Shown in pieces: positions 1-11,345 of a DNA stretch of 64,000 nt; the first letter of the stretch is position 1, and each line of letters begins with the position of its first letter. A model generated the notes under the pieces. It ran no database searches. It saw only the letters and a program-made list of their open reading frames with translations, and was not told the origin of the DNA. The translations under genes and the position numbers were made by a program. This DNA is from Nephrocerus scutellatus (Eukaryota; Arthropoda; Insecta; Diptera; Pipunculidae), in contig OX352763.1 in assembly GCA_947095585.1 (NCBI GenBank), forward strand, positions 20,013,462-20,077,461. Reading direction: 5' to 3'.

Positions 1-301
1 CAAGCTGCTGGTATATAAGACAATGGTCATACCAGTACTTACATATGGATCCGAGACTTGGGTGCTTAGCAAAAAGCATTCTGACCTCTTATCAGCGTTC
101 GAGAGAAAAGTCTTACGAAGAATTGTTGGCCCCGTATGTGAGGAAGGACGATCCCGGAGTCTCTATAATGATGAGATCTACGAGCGTTACCACGATGTCG
201 ACATCGTAAAGATAATTAAGCTCGGTAGGCTCCGGTGGGCTGGACACCTAGCTCGCATGAGCGAAGAGGATCATGCTCGGAAAGTCCTTTGCGGTAGGAT
301 T
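1..301 (+). mobile_element. RTE-like LINE fragment, C-terminal part of the polyprotein
   Basis: The open frame from 23 reads from a VLTYGSETW motif through FERKVLRRIVGPVCEEG and RLRWAGHLARM, the typical post-RT C-terminal region of an RTE-like reverse-transcriptase LINE. The same segment recurs in the window at 27740-27960, 30565-30840 and 50040-50460, which confirms it is a repeat. The frame is open from the window edge to the stop at 302-304, where homology ends abruptly just after the CGRI motif; the terminal RPSLRWKDG block and 3' tail seen in other copies are missing. The 5' side continues outside the window. RTE-like assignment rests on these motifs; the copy itself cannot encode a full enzyme. 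Confidence 0.85.
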
Positions 302-1576
302 TAACCACCTTCGACACAACCTAGAGAGTAGAAATTCATGTAAAATAAAAGTTTTTAAAAATGTGGTGTATCATAAAGCATTGCAATAAACGAAATAGTG
401 ATGTTCAAGCAAGCAATCAAAACAAAAAAATTCTTTATTTCAATTGGTTTGCTATGACATTGCAATCGAAATCGAAATGTAAATAAAACACATTGAGATT
501 CATTGTGATTTCAAATTTAATGAAAGAAAATAAATCATTTGGTTGAGGTTTTTTTTTCTCATTTTACCAAAACTGATCATTGTAACGGCATTTCACGTTA
601 TGTAACTATGTGCAGACGATAATGGACGGAAACCGCACATGACTAAAGAATCGTCTTTTCCTTTTTAACATCAACAGCAGTAGCAGCAGTGAGGCCAATT
701 GCTTTTAAAATATCTTTACAAAATTTCGCAAAGGTCATATCGGTCGGTGGGTCGGTCGGGGCACTCAAACAAATCAGCTGTGTACGGATCTCCATCAAGG
801 ACTCGACTCATTCGCATTGAACAAATACGAGTCCGTACAACATTTATTTGCTTGTTCACTCGTACAAATAAAATGTTTCAATGTTTTTGTGGTGGTAATG
901 ATTTTATGTGCACAAGACCTACACTCTACTACTCCCACCGCCATCCGCTCACACATCACTTTCTACACAGCTGCGGGTGACTGACTGACTGCTTTTCGTA
1001 CTTTCCGAAACGTATACGGGGGAATTTCGAATCTTCATGTGTGCGTGGGCTTAATTTAGATATACAGGACCCAAGACCAACACATGATTTGAAAATCTCA
1101 TGAGAACTTTTTAGTAACGAGATTTTGATTATGTTTACGGTTGTAGTTGTGAAGGAGGAGACGAATACGTCCTGATGGAGAGGGGTTTCAGTGCGAATGA
1201 ACCTTTTGGATAAAGTGATGGGAAGTGGAGTATCCTTCTGCTTTCATCAGTACAACTATAAGGATATCTTGGAAGCGTGAAAAAATTTATGACTCTGCAC
1301 TCAGAATAAGAGAAATATTCATTGAAGGATTTTCTCGATCCTCATTTCGTGCTGAAGTAATTAGAGGCACCTGCTGCTTCGTCCTCCTGTTGAACTTTTT
1401 ATTTCTATTTCGAATGTTTTTTATATTTCGAATTAGGAGTGTACTGTTAGACGGATTATTTTATGTGTAACGAGTACTTGGGCTTAAATGCGGTCATTAG
1501 GTTCATTCTATGTTTTGCCCGTCCATAATAGGTATATGAGAACAAACCGACACACAAAAACATCAGAACTGTTGAA
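302..1576. other. Non-coding stretch without recognised gene
   Basis: AT-rich sequence with poly-A and poly-T runs, a short CAGCAG/TAGCAG run near 670 and GTCGGTCGG-type microrepeats near 740. Short open frames here (for example 699-980) show no recognisable domain. Confidence 0.6.
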
Positions 1577-2081
1577 TTGCAGCATCCCACAGAAGAAATA
1601 TCCTTGCAATCGTTTAAATATGGGTTTGAAATGAGAAAATCTAAGGACGGTTTAGTAAAAACAAAAGGAAGGGAGTTCGTTGACTTTTGCAATGACAATG
1701 GTTTTTTAATAACATATGATCGAACCAAGGGATACGAAAAGGGCAACTGTACTTTCAAGAGCGGCGAAGGGCAATCAGGTGAATGATATTTTTAATATTT
1801 CGCAAGATCAGTTGGCTTATATACTTGTAGTTAAATTTTGCGTGAAAGAAGAAGTATAGTCTGACCACATGCCAATTGTACTTTTACTGAACTTTGCAAT
1901 GATGAAGAAAAGCATATATTACCCAAACTGAAGTGGAAGGATAACAACAAAATGAAGTACAATGAAGCGTTAGGGAAACACATAAGTTTGCAATATTATC
2001 CGAATATAGTTATCAAGGTAAATTCTATCAAGAACAGTAAAGAATGGTGGAATTTGGTTAGGCAAATATGAGGTCCAATGT

Positions 2082-2092
2082 GACCAGTATTA
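2082..2092 (+). repeat. Target-site duplication, left copy
   Basis: GACCAGTATTA, identical to 2917-2927, bounding the inserted element on its left. Confidence 0.75.
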
Positions 2093-2916
2093 CTTAGGTT
2101 AGTTTAGGTTAGACCAGTAATGGGCTATTGTGATACTACACGAATCAGATAAAATTTCTTCCACGTACTCGATGAACCAATTAGAGCTTCGTATGAAGCG
2201 TAGGAGACTACCAATGTTAATGTTGATGAGATCATTACGCCTATTTTAGCTTGGTGACCTGCTTCGGTGTTCTGTTGGTCTCTGGAATTGCTCCGAGGGA
2301 CTTCAGTATCCGTACTGCAGTACGCCGTTCCTTGTTCAAAGATCTAGATGGAGAGCGATGTCGCGAACCTCCATCAGATGCGCCTACAAGCTGACTGGCA
2401 GTGGAATTGCCATGAGGTACCACAATCCTGCCGCTGCAAGTAGAAGGTCGAAGCCGACCTGCGCTTCTCGGCAGTAGTTAAACCACTACCCACCGTTGCA
2501 GGAGCATTACCTTCAAAGTATAGAGAAAACTAGCAAAAGAAAAATTATTACTGTCTGTCATTTGGATTCCCATGAGTGGTGGAGAAAGGGCGGTCCATCT
2601 GCACAGAGATCCGCAGTATGCAGCTAAGCAAGAGGGCTAGAATCTGGAGGGTGCCAGGTATCCAGATACTCTGTGACAGAATGGCTTATCTTTAAACTGG
2701 GCTGATTCTCGGCACGGAACGTTTAACACCTTAATCCAGCCCAGGGGATGAGTATGGGGATTGTGTGATGTAAAAAGGTGACGGTGGAACATGGGAGGGG
2801 GGGGGAGAGAGAATGATGCGCGACCTTTGTTTTCAGGACTCATCTAGAAATAACTCTCAAGAATCTCTGACCTTACTTAGCCCCTACAACTCTTCAAGTT
2901 CGACGCTCGGGTAGGA
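2093..2916 (-). mobile_element. Inserted non-autonomous retroelement with 11-bp target duplication
   Basis: The 11-mer GACCAGTATTA occurs at 2082-2092 and again at 2917-2927, directly flanking an 824-bp block that interrupts the LINE reading. On the minus strand the block ends in TAACCTAAACTAACCTAAG, a short-repeat 3' tail like those of several insect LINEs. Internally, minus-strand frames give basic, Ser/Arg-rich peptide (MVPHGN start at 2423, ending PKQVTKLK) and, in another frame, NAPATVGSGLTTAEKRRSAS. Both resemble the basic N-terminal region of a LINE Gag, although I recognise no defined domain. The simplest reading is an internally deleted LINE derivative carrying 5' sequence, part of ORF1 and the 3' end. 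Confidence 0.7.
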
Positions 2917-2927
2917 GACCAGTATTA
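2917..2927 (+). repeat. Target-site duplication, right copy
   Basis: GACCAGTATTA, identical to 2082-2092. The LINE reading resumes directly afterwards with KKGGNKQPINYRGI. Confidence 0.75.
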
Positions 2928-4345
2928 TATACCCTATATATAAAAAAGGAGGCAACAAACAACCAATCAACTACCGAGGATTTTATTTATGAACTTCATT
3001 GCAAAGGTAACGATGGGCGTCTTAAATGATAGACTGTTTCAGCGGGTAGAAAAACACAAGAAATTAAATGAATACCAATAAGCTGATTTATAAGAGTACA
3101 TTCAGATACTGAATATACTAAAAAATTTATGGAAAAGAGTTTATGTTTTTTTTGTGAATTTGTAAGCAGCGTTGGACAAAGTATCATAAAATGCATTAAT
3201 TTATAAACTGCATGAATTGCGAGTATCTTCTAAAAAGGTAAAATTTATAGACACCGTATATAGCAATACAAAATACTGTTTGATCTGGATCGGTTTTTGT
3301 CGGTGGATTTTGAGAAATGTAATGCAGAATATGAGAGACATTTTCGAACAGTATTGCAAAAAGTAAAATCTGGAACTGAAGATGAGCAAATCGGAAATGA
3401 TGGTCGTTAGTTCAGTCGGAGTATATCTGAGAGCGAGAAATGGATATTCGAAGGAAACCAAATAAACGTTTTCTCACATTACTGCTACTTGGAAGTGATA
3501 CTTTCACCGCGGATAAACTTTGGAAAGCACATCAAAAAGGAAAACTGCATAAATGTCACGTGGAATAATTTTCTCAGCAAACCTAATGTTGCCAACTGGA
3601 GGCTATTTCTTGATGTTTGCAGAGCAATACAGACGAATGGTGCGCTAGTTTGTGGTTATGGTACACAAACTACAGCGATTCTTTTTTAAAAGGATTAAAA
3701 CTTCCTGGTTGGACAGTCAGTTATTTATTAATGCTTGTGTCTGGATTATAAGACAACACACACTGGAATTACACCTTAGATACATTTTAAAAATATTATT
3801 TGGCTATAATTATTATAATTAATTATTAAGTATTACCTCACAAACTGGCGAGAAAAGTTTTAACAAGAAACATTTTTTGTGTAAAAGAACTTAACCAACT
3901 AGGAGAAGAGTGTATCTTGAGGTTGTATGATGAGCATTTTAACAAAGATGTATGGGGACGTAAAAGAAAAGAATTACTAGAACATTAAAGATATTTTAGG
4001 TACCAAAATCAAATACACCCAACATTAGAAACTGATATATTCTGCGAAAAATAAATTACATAAGAGAACATTTATGCTTTTCAGATAATACGCAACAGGA
4101 TTTTGGGTTTTTAAGCTTACTGTGATATGGTGGAACTAAACGCATCTAGATTCAGCAGAAATTCATCCAAATTTTGTTGTGCAATAAAAATGATAATAAG
4201 GATTTAAAGCACTTCTTAGGGATGTATCCAGTTCTGAAAGAATTTAGGCTACAATACATTTGCAAGTATGAAATAATGGAGCAAGGGATAGTTGAAATAC
4301 TAATTGGAGAAAACGAGCAATGGTAAAATCTCTTAAGATATAAGG

Positions 4346-5725
4346 TATAGAAAAGTATTAATATACATATGAATTAATTTATTGATTGCTAATATACAAA
4401 TTATATTAAAAAAATAAAACAAAAATAAAAATAATTTGTATTACCCTTTATTTAAAGTCAAACTACCTGCAGACGAGAGAATTGCGATCGTCGTATGTTC
4501 CTTGTAATAATATATTTATATTTATGTATAAACCTTTTAAATGAATTAATGAATATAAAGAAAAACTAGCTAACAATGGAAAACTATGTCAATAGTGTAA
4601 TTAGCAACTATTTTGAATGTAAATTTGATTTTAGCCAAATAAATTAATTAAAATTTCCTTTCCAAACAGTTGGCATCTGCGTCAAGTACTCGATTTAAAA
4701 AACTCAAATAATTATCCACAAAGTTCTCCATCCAGCCAACTGATTTTGTTATCCTTCGATGCGGAAATTCTCTAGAAAAACAAGAAAAATGCAATCCAAA
4801 TCCACTACCAATGCTGCATCGCATTAATTACTTTGAACAACATGGTTGGCCGACACCGCCAAGAAGTGTTTGATGGGCTTGTTCGTGCGCAATTTCCAAT
4901 TCATTTTATCACGAGGCGCAATTTGATGCCGTCCTCTTAGCCGAATTAATCCTAACCATCAGTGCAGCCAAAAACAAGAATCTATTCGAAGTTGCCAAAA
5001 TGCTAATGACTATTGCTTGGAAGAGTCGATTTTTTTTTTTGGCAGACAGACCTTTTACTCAATTATTGTACACTACTCGAAATTAAAAACTGCAGTTTCC
5101 ATATTGCAGTGGGTGCAGTGGTAGGTGATAGGGATTTTGGCTCCTAAAATATGCATTTTGTTGTGCCAATTGAATTTGAATTTAATTCAACTTAACTACT
5201 GAAGCATAGCCAGGGAACTGCGTTCAAGGATACCTTCGATTCGATGTTACCGACAGCACGAAAGGAACAAAAGTACTGGCGAGTAAACCGTTCTACTCCA
5301 CTCTACTCAACTCCACTCCATTCCACTCCAGTACTGCAAATAATACAATTGGAATTATGTTCGACCAAATGCTATCGTAATTTGTATCACCAATTTCAGG
5401 AATTAAACTGGATCGACCGGACCGAATAACGACATCGTTTCAGCTTAATTGAAACAACACAATGTAATAATATGCATAACCGTTTAGTATACTAAATTAG
5501 TAACTTGAGCTGGACTCGATTGGATAGAGGATGTTTACTTCTCAGTTCTGATTTCAATTGCAAATATATAGATAGTAGTAGTAGTCCACTAGCAAATCTC
5601 TACACCGGTTTTGATTTCAAATCAGTGTCATAGCGTGTGACATTTCTAAACCTTGGCCGTGCAGATCTGTTGTCGTTATCTTACTAGAAAAACGTGTGTT
5701 AGCATTCTATAGTAACCCCTAAATA
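4346..5725. other. AT-rich non-coding stretch
   Basis: No recognised gene. It contains A/T runs, a degenerate pentamer run (CTCCA/CTACT) at about 5290-5335, and a TAGTAG run near 5573. Nothing here supports coding. Confidence 0.6.
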
Positions 5726-5734
5726 CTAACACAA

Positions 5735-5862
5735 ACGTCTTTGCAAGCAACTTGCATATCGTGAGTGTCAAGTGGCAGTGTGGGTAGTAGAAAGTGCAGC
5801 GGTTAGAAACATTGACTCCCACTCGGAGGACACCGTCTCGATTCCCGGCGGATCCAAAGAAC
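5735..5862 (+). mobile_element. Probable tRNA-derived SINE head
   Basis: The segment contains GTGCAGCGGTTAGA, resembling a Pol III A box region, then ACTCCCACTCGGAGGAC and CTCGATTCCCGGC, resembling a B box in a tRNA T arm. The outer ends do not pair into an acceptor stem, so this is not a functional tRNA gene. A decayed tRNA-derived SINE, different from the family at 28039, is the best explanation. No second copy was found in the window. Confidence 0.4.
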
Positions 5863-6333
5863 ATATGAAATTTTCTGATTTTTCAGTAACCATCTATATT
5901 ACAAATACACGTAATACGATGCTGTACATGTGATATACAGTTGCCGTATACTGTTGTATTAAAATGTACGGTTAAGTTGATGTAATGAAGTAATCAGTGT
6001 GTTGCTGGGCTTATGGCCACAACATTTGTGAGTGCTTGGGTGTGAACATAGCTCCACCTACCACAATACTTTCTATCCTTCTTCTATCCAAATATTTCTA
6101 AGCACACGCTATGCCTAGTCATTTTAAGGAGTGCTCAAATCCATTGAGCGTGCGTTACTATATAAAAAAAGAAAAAAAAATCCACCGGGACCTATCAACC
6201 TAAGCGATGCCGCTCGCAGATTCTATTGTTTTAGAGTCTTCAGAATCAAACTTATGTGCGAAAATAACGTGACACTTTCGCCAATTTTCTAGAAGTTTGA
6301 ATGGCATTTTGACGAGCGTATCATATACTAAGG
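5863..6333. other. Non-coding stretch
   Basis: No gene recognised. Apart from a poly-A run near 6165-6180, nothing distinctive was seen. Confidence 0.5.
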
Positions 6334-6560
6334 TTGCAAAGATATCCGGACTATTCAACATGTAAAACGGTCTTCTGCACCTGCGTCCTCGTCAACCTGA
6401 TGTTTGAGAAACTGATCACAGACTCTTATGTAACGGCGAGCAGAATATCCAACATTGGTCCCTTAGTTAAAAAATTGAAGTGCGAAGTTGAAGTAATGCA
6501 ATTCTTTAACTATCACGCGTCAATTGTAGCTACCAACAAAAGAATGAAGGTTGCTTAAGG
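6334..6560 (+). mobile_element. RTE-like LINE fragment with internal deletion
   Basis: The 74-codon frame reads CVLVNLMFEKLITDSYVTAS and then SNIGPLVKKLKCEVEVMQFFNY. The first part corresponds to VLYNLALEKVIRDSDVTA of the RTE-like family (compare 27611), just before the YADD box. The second corresponds to SNIDPSIQIVEREFEVVQSFNYLG (compare 30853-31083), which lies after it. About 80 codons containing the YADD catalytic motif are therefore missing, yet the frame remains open across the join near 6445-6460. The fragment is truncated on both sides. Confidence 0.7.
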
Positions 6561-6606
6561 CCAAAAAATTATACTTTTTGGCTCCTTCATATCAACCAGC
6601 TGTTGT

Positions 6607-7515
6607 AGAGGGTTTTTCAATAAGGACATAACAATTTTGTATTTATATCAAGCACAGATTAATTGAGATGAGTTTATTTTAAGTATAGCAAACATATTGA
6701 GTTAAGCAGTTAAGAGTTATCTCTATACTCTTTGGTTTAAGTATGGAACTCAATCTTATTCATATGACCACCCTGATTCGATTCTTAGGAGCGAATATTC
6801 CACCACCCTTCCACATATCGGCCGAAAGTTGGAATAAACGCATTCAATATTATTTCTGAGCTCATCTAACGTTATTGGTCTGTTGGCATAAGCCAACGAC
6901 TTAACGTAACCCCATAAAGATATCCAACGATGTTAAATCGCATGAACGAGCTGGCCATTCGACCGGACCATTTCTCGAGATTACACGACTACCGAATTTC
7001 CCCGTCAATAGATCAATTATTTGACCAGCTACCTGGCATGTAGCACCATATTGTTGGAACCACATACTACTGATGTCACGTCCTTCCAACATAAATTGAC
7101 CATAACATAGTGATCGTTTCCATCGACGAAAAAATACGGTCCAATCACACATCCGGCATGAAATCCGCAAAACACGGTCACTTTTTGTGGATGCAAGGGA
7201 GTCTTTTGAATCACATGTGGATTTGTTGCTGTCCCATAATGCATATATTGCTTAATGACAAAGCCATTAATCCAAAATGGAATTTCATCGCTGAAGTGGA
7301 TTTTTCGATTAAATTCAGGATTTCCTTCAAACTTTTGCAGAGCCCAATCGGATAAGTTTCGGTGCTACAAATAAATTAGAGGCTCTTGAGTTAACTTGAT
7401 CTTGTAAGGGTGTTTACCAAGATCTTTATTCAACATTCGCTACAATGTGGCCTGAGATATTCCCAACTCCTGTGAACGGCGTCGACTGATTTGACTCATT
7501 TTGAACTGAAGCAGT
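6607..7515 (-). pseudogene. Decayed DD41D mariner-like transposase
   Basis: Minus-strand frames reproduce most of the transposase encoded intact at 55520-56605, from SRRRSQELGISQAT and KDLGKHPYKIKLTQE (about 7400-7510) through NRKIHFSDE (first Asp region), NPHVIQKTPLHPQKVTVFCG, VIGPYFFVDGN and MWFQQYGATC to ISRNGPVEWPARSCDLT. The C-terminus ends in GGHMNKIEFH near 6735. The second catalytic Asp position has become Tyr (QQYGATC), and stops and frameshifts are present. The left edge near 6607-6630 (GAGGGTTTTTCAATAAGG) may be a terminal inverted repeat. The N-terminal DNA-binding region and the right end are absent. Sequence differences suggest a subfamily distinct from the intact copy. Confidence 0.85.
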
Positions 7516-7606
7516 TACGGCCGCGATATTTGCGCTACTTCTGCCGGTGCATTTGACATTCATAGATCATAAGAAAAGTCGAATGATGTGTTTGTGTTAT
7601 GGTTGC

Positions 7607-7835
7607 CGTGACTCAGTGGAAATGCACATAGCACATGCACATGCACCCGTAACAGCAAAAGTATTTTTCACGGTGTCCCACCTCTCGCAAAAGCTTCTCA
7701 ATTCGCCGTTCGGATCCGACCTTAAATTGTAAACCCCTTCCATTTGTGCCCAAAAATATACATGCGCAACACAAATGGTCGCGAGAAGCTAGGCTTTGGA
7801 CCGCAATGGTCTGTCGCGCCGTATATTATTATGTG
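7607..7835 (+). mobile_element. tRNA-derived SINE copy, head damaged
   Basis: Shares AAAGTATTTTTCACGGTGTC, CTTCTCAATTCGCCGTTCGGAT and GGTCGCGAGAAGC with the SINE at 28039-28322, in the same order. A GTGACTCAGTGG remnant of the A box is visible, but the B box region is replaced by a GCACATGCACATGCAC stretch, and about 45 bp in the middle are missing. It ends in TATTATTATG, a remnant of the ATT-repeat tail. Confidence 0.8.
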
Positions 7836-7884
7836 TTTGTGTTTAAATACAGAATTGTATGTCCCTATTGAAGAACCTTTTATT

Positions 7885-7935
7885 AGACAAAGAAAAGGCA
7901 CTCTGACCTCGTAGCCGCGTTTAAGAAGAAAGCCG
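7885..7935 (+). mobile_element. Short RTE-like remnant
   Basis: Translation KRHSDLVAAFKKKA resembles KKHSDLLSAFERKV of the RTE-like C-terminal region at window start. The match is only about 15 codons, so it is weak. Confidence 0.3.
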
Positions 7936-8094
7936 AATCGGGAAATATTCGACGCGTATGTTAAAAATGACGTTTTTTAACGTATCTTTTAGACCTAAAT
8001 AGTTACGTATATTCAAATGCTAAACTGAATGATAGTAGCGAACATATTTGCTATTGTCAGTGTCATCACAACTGCGCGAACTTTCTATGCTCGT

Positions 8095-8400
8095 TCTTTC
8101 TAAATTCTCTATGTTAAGTTCGCGTGCCCGTGGCTGGCGGACTGGCTGGCTGGTCAGATCTTGTGATCAATTTTTAACCCACTTGACAATACTTTCTATT
8201 AAATTTTGAGAGTGATCGGGCCGCGGGGTCTGGGGGCTCCCATAAATTTTTTTTATATTTCAACATTTATAGTGGAATTCAGTATGCTTTTGGTTATTAG
8301 AGAATTTATATAAAAAATTTAAATGTTTATGGGTTTTTTTTATTTCTTTCTGCTACCAATGAGAAAAGTAAGAAAAACTTTTTCTAAATTATGATAAAAA
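8095..8400 (+). repeat. Dispersed AT-rich repeat, short copy
   Basis: Collinear with 33770-34530: AAATTCTCTAT(G/A)TTAA, then TTG(T/C)GATCAATTTTT(A/G)ACCCA, CAATACTTTCTATTAA, GGGCC(G/A)CGGGGTC, ATTAGAGAATTTA and TTTATGGGTT. No coding potential is shared between the copies. This copy lacks the tandem ATCTCCGAT units of the other. Element class unknown. Confidence 0.65.
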
Positions 8401-10254
8401 TTAATTCATAGAACACAACAAATTCGATTTAGCAAAATTCCTTGCATTTTAGGATTGAAGTTAAAAAAAAAGACAGGAAGCCAGCAAAGTTTAAAGCAAA
8501 GCCTTTACTTATACTTACAAATCGATAGTTAAAACTACGAACGCATATTCCTCTATCAGGAAGGCACAACCAGAACCACCACCATAACCGACTACATAAA
8601 CTGAGATAGCATTTTCCGCAGTTGACCACAATAACAAATCGAATTCAGGTCGAATTCCAAATGCAATGGGTTTTCCGTGTTCCGACGATGGAAGCGCGAT
8701 CTGTCCTCTGTCCTGTTTTGTATACTAGAATGTTATTAAGTTATGTGATGTGTTTTTTCCCGCTGCTTTCGAGGCTGACGTGAGCCGAATTGCGACTTAG
8801 CGACCAGTAGGTATCGCTCCATTATACCTATATGCTTATGTATCGTTGTATACCCCATGTCTATCGCGCACAGTGTTTCGGCCTTACTAATCACACTGTT
8901 CCCCGGTGACACAGATGCATGTGTGTACGTACAAGTAGGCCTCCTGTCCTGTAGTCCTTAACATCGCACACAGCCAAATGGAATTCACCAATTTCCTGCA
9001 ATTTAGATGTCGGAGCAAAGGGTAAACATCCATAAAAAGGAGTCGACTCTCGACTGACACAAATTGGTCACTGGTTCGACCGCTCAGCGGGATGTTGGCC
9101 GAGTGAATTTAGTTTGTTGGTTTTGCGAATTCTATGACTATAACTGCAGTACAGTTATTTAATCCTCTTACTCTGGCCGTGTTCTTTGGGTGTCTAATTC
9201 TAATTCCTGTAAATTAGGTCATGCTAAACGCAAGAGTGCTGTAAAGCGCTTATCAGAGGACTTTGACTGCATGCCAGGATTAAATATTCTTCCAATAACA
9301 TTATTTTTGGACTAAACTGGCTTGCGCGGATGTGTAAAATTATTCAAAATTGATTTATTATATTCGTTTAGACAATAGATAGCATGTCTCAACATTTGAC
9401 ATAGATATGTTGGGATTGGGAAGTCGCTGACACTAAGGATTTTTTCAAGGAGATTTCGGGTGACGCTCCCTGGTTACCCAGAGTTCCTTTTCTTCGGCTT
9501 ACTTTTTACTTTTCCTTTTCCTTTTCTTTTCTTTGATTTTTCTTTCTTTTCTTTTATTTTAATTTTATTGTTACATTGATTAATACCTACTTCCTAATAA
9601 TACTTAGATAGATAGATGATAGTTTTATTCATTAACAATTCGTCACCTGATTTCATATTTGTCGTTTGTAGCATTTTTCACTTTTCGAGATAAGGATATG
9701 CCATTATAGGTTTAGATTTTGAATATTCCGAGACCATTGGTGTCGAATTTGTAATATCTATCCGTTGCAATTACTTTTGAGAGCATATTTTGTCGTATGT
9801 GTCAAAAAATTGCACATATGACAAGTTTTCTATGGATAACAGGTAATAAAAAAAACGCAGTTCATAACTGTGGTCGAAAATTCACATTGTAAGTTCATAT
9901 TATTAGCTCCTTTCATCTAAATAGGCCATTTATGAAAAAAAATTTGTCGTACCATTATATTCTGAATGCATTCTGCAAACCAAACGCAGCAACCATACAC
10001 ATCAGTTTGTCGAACGAATGCATTTGAGATGGATGTAGGCGTGGAATTACCTGCGCCATCGTTTCCACAGAAATTGAATGATACGAGGGGCGATAAATAA
10101 GAACCCGAATTTGAAAAATGGTGTCGTTGAGGGAAGTTGATACTACCGTCATGTAATGTCATCTGTCGAACGACACCATACTAAATTTCAGACTAGCTCA
10201 TATGTTAGTTTTTATTTGGCAGCCAGTTGTATCACTCGTGTTTCTCAATAAAAT
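8401..10254. other. Non-coding stretch without recognised gene
   Basis: Includes a polypyrimidine tract (TTTCC/TTTCTT runs) at about 9495-9570 and a GATA tetranucleotide run at 9608-9622. Short open frames (8429-8629, 9917-10162) have no recognisable domain. Confidence 0.55.
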
Positions 10255-10540
10255 GGAAAAAGACCAATATCTATCCGTAATTAGCTTTTTATTTTTGGAT
10301 GGAAAAACATGCGAAGTATGCTGGCGTTCCTCTGTTTTGTTTTGCTCTGTTTTGTCCCAGCCACTCTTTCTCATTTTCATTAATGATCTCTGTTCTCTGG
10401 CTGCTAATCCTATTCACTCTTTTGCTGAAGACAGCACTCTCAGGTTCTCATATAAGTTTAAGGAACGTCCCTACACTTCTCGTATGGAACTCAAACAACT
10501 ACGTATGTTAAACACGTTAATATTTTAAATGACAAGATAA
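10255..10540 (+). mobile_element. Jockey/CR1-like LINE RT fragment
   Basis: The frame 10202-10528 contains LFLIFINDL, NPIHSFAEDSTLRFSYKF and MELKQLRMLNTL. These match the RT palm of Jockey/CR1-type LINEs, where the normal sequence is PQGSVLSP followed by LFLIFINDL and a FADD box. The catalytic box reads FAED instead of FADD, and the PQGSVLSP part is corrupted (SSVLFCSVLSQP). The fragment is truncated on both sides and lies about 190 bp from a mariner remnant. It cannot encode an active enzyme. The same RT style is seen at 57440-58010. Confidence 0.75.
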
Positions 10541-10727
10541 GTGTGAGAAAAGTATTGGATCACAGTGGAAAACAGGTAGATACGTTTATCTGATCCGGTT
10601 GAATCTGATCCGAATAAGGTAAAGATGGTCCCACCAGCAGGAAAGGTCAACGGCCACGGTTTCTGGGATTCGAAAGAAATATTTCTCAGGGACTTTTTGC
10701 AGAAAAGAAGAATGAATGAACGAATGG

Positions 10728-11090
10728 GGCAGTACTACAGCTAATTATTGGACCGATTCGATAAGAAATTGAAGGAGACGTGACCCCATTTTTCTTAGAA
10801 ATAAGAGCTGTTTCATCCCGAAAATACAACAGCACATTCATCCCGAATTCACGCGGCCAAAATGCATGTGCCCCAACATGATAACATGGGAGCTCAAACG
10901 AGGGGGCTATCGCCGAGACAAAAGCGTATTTTGAAGAGTTTGAGAAATGGTATTTTGTGGAGGGGCTTAAGAAATGGCAGAAACGTTTGGAAAAATGAAT
11001 CGGAGGTAATCGTAAGTGAAGGAGATAACGTTGAAAAATAAGAAAAAAAATGCGAGCAACTTGTGTCTTCCTTTCGAACACGGGTACGAA
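10728..11090 (+). pseudogene. Decayed mariner (DD34D-type) transposase, C-terminal half
   Basis: Plus-strand frames with frameshifts read LLDRFDKKLKET, PHF, ELFHPENTTAHSSRIHAAKMH, then AYFEEFEKWYFVEGLKKWQK and EGDNVEK followed by a stop. These align with the classical mariner order: LLDRL block, LFHQDNAPAH (second catalytic Asp), EAYFEE, and a C-terminal EGDYVEK. The HQDN box reads HPEN, and the SPDLAPSDY block is deleted. Neither inverted repeat was found. Confidence 0.75.
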
Positions 11091-11194
11091 ATCGGTCCAA
11101 TAGTTTCAAAGAGTACCTCCTACACACAAACCAACATTACCAACAAACCAGCCTAAAACTCAGATAGCAAAGAAGATATATACTTATCATTATC

Positions 11195-11345
11195 ATCGTC
11201 ATCGTATTTGGCTCTACATTCAGGGTCTGGCTCCGGAAAAAACCTCTCCACCGGTACTGATTTCGAGCCGATGTCATCTAGTTAAGTCGGTTTAAAACCA
11301 TGGCGGAATGCTCCACCTCCTGAGCTGGTCCTTATCCGATGGTAG
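11195..11345 (-). mobile_element. RTE-like LINE 3' end
   Basis: An ATCATCGTCATCG run is followed by TATTTGGCTCTACA, AACCTCTCCACCGGTACTG and TTCGAGCCGATGTCATCTAG. This is the minus-strand 3' terminus of the RTE-like family, with the trinucleotide tail at the low-coordinate end, as at 30550 and 61997. Only about 150 bp remain. Confidence 0.75.

Larger units (their letters stand above)
1577..4345 (+). mobile_element. Degenerate LINE with endonuclease, RT and C-terminal remnants, interrupted by an insertion
   Basis: Reading the plus strand and allowing frameshifts, the order matches a non-LTR retrotransposon. An endonuclease segment (1577-1890) has a GNCTF-type motif and ends with SDHMPI, the conserved exonuclease/endonuclease/phosphatase terminal motif. 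A linker contains KEWWNLVRQ near 2040. An RT segment (about 2935-3240) reads KKGGNKQPINYRGI, then VLNDRLFQRVEKHKKLNEYQ, YVFFVNL and ALDKVS. A post-RT segment (3489-3690) has CRAIQTNGALVCGYGT, and a C-terminal tail near 4200-4325 reads MYPVLKEFRLQYI and EILIGENEQW. RT palm motifs after the first aspartate block are largely missing. The clade is uncertain. Many stops and frameshifts mean it is a dead copy. A separate element interrupts it at 2093-2916. Confidence 0.75.

Noticed and set aside
5780..5852. Possible tRNA gene
   Set aside because: A and B box-like words are present, but the ends do not form an acceptor stem; better explained as a SINE head.
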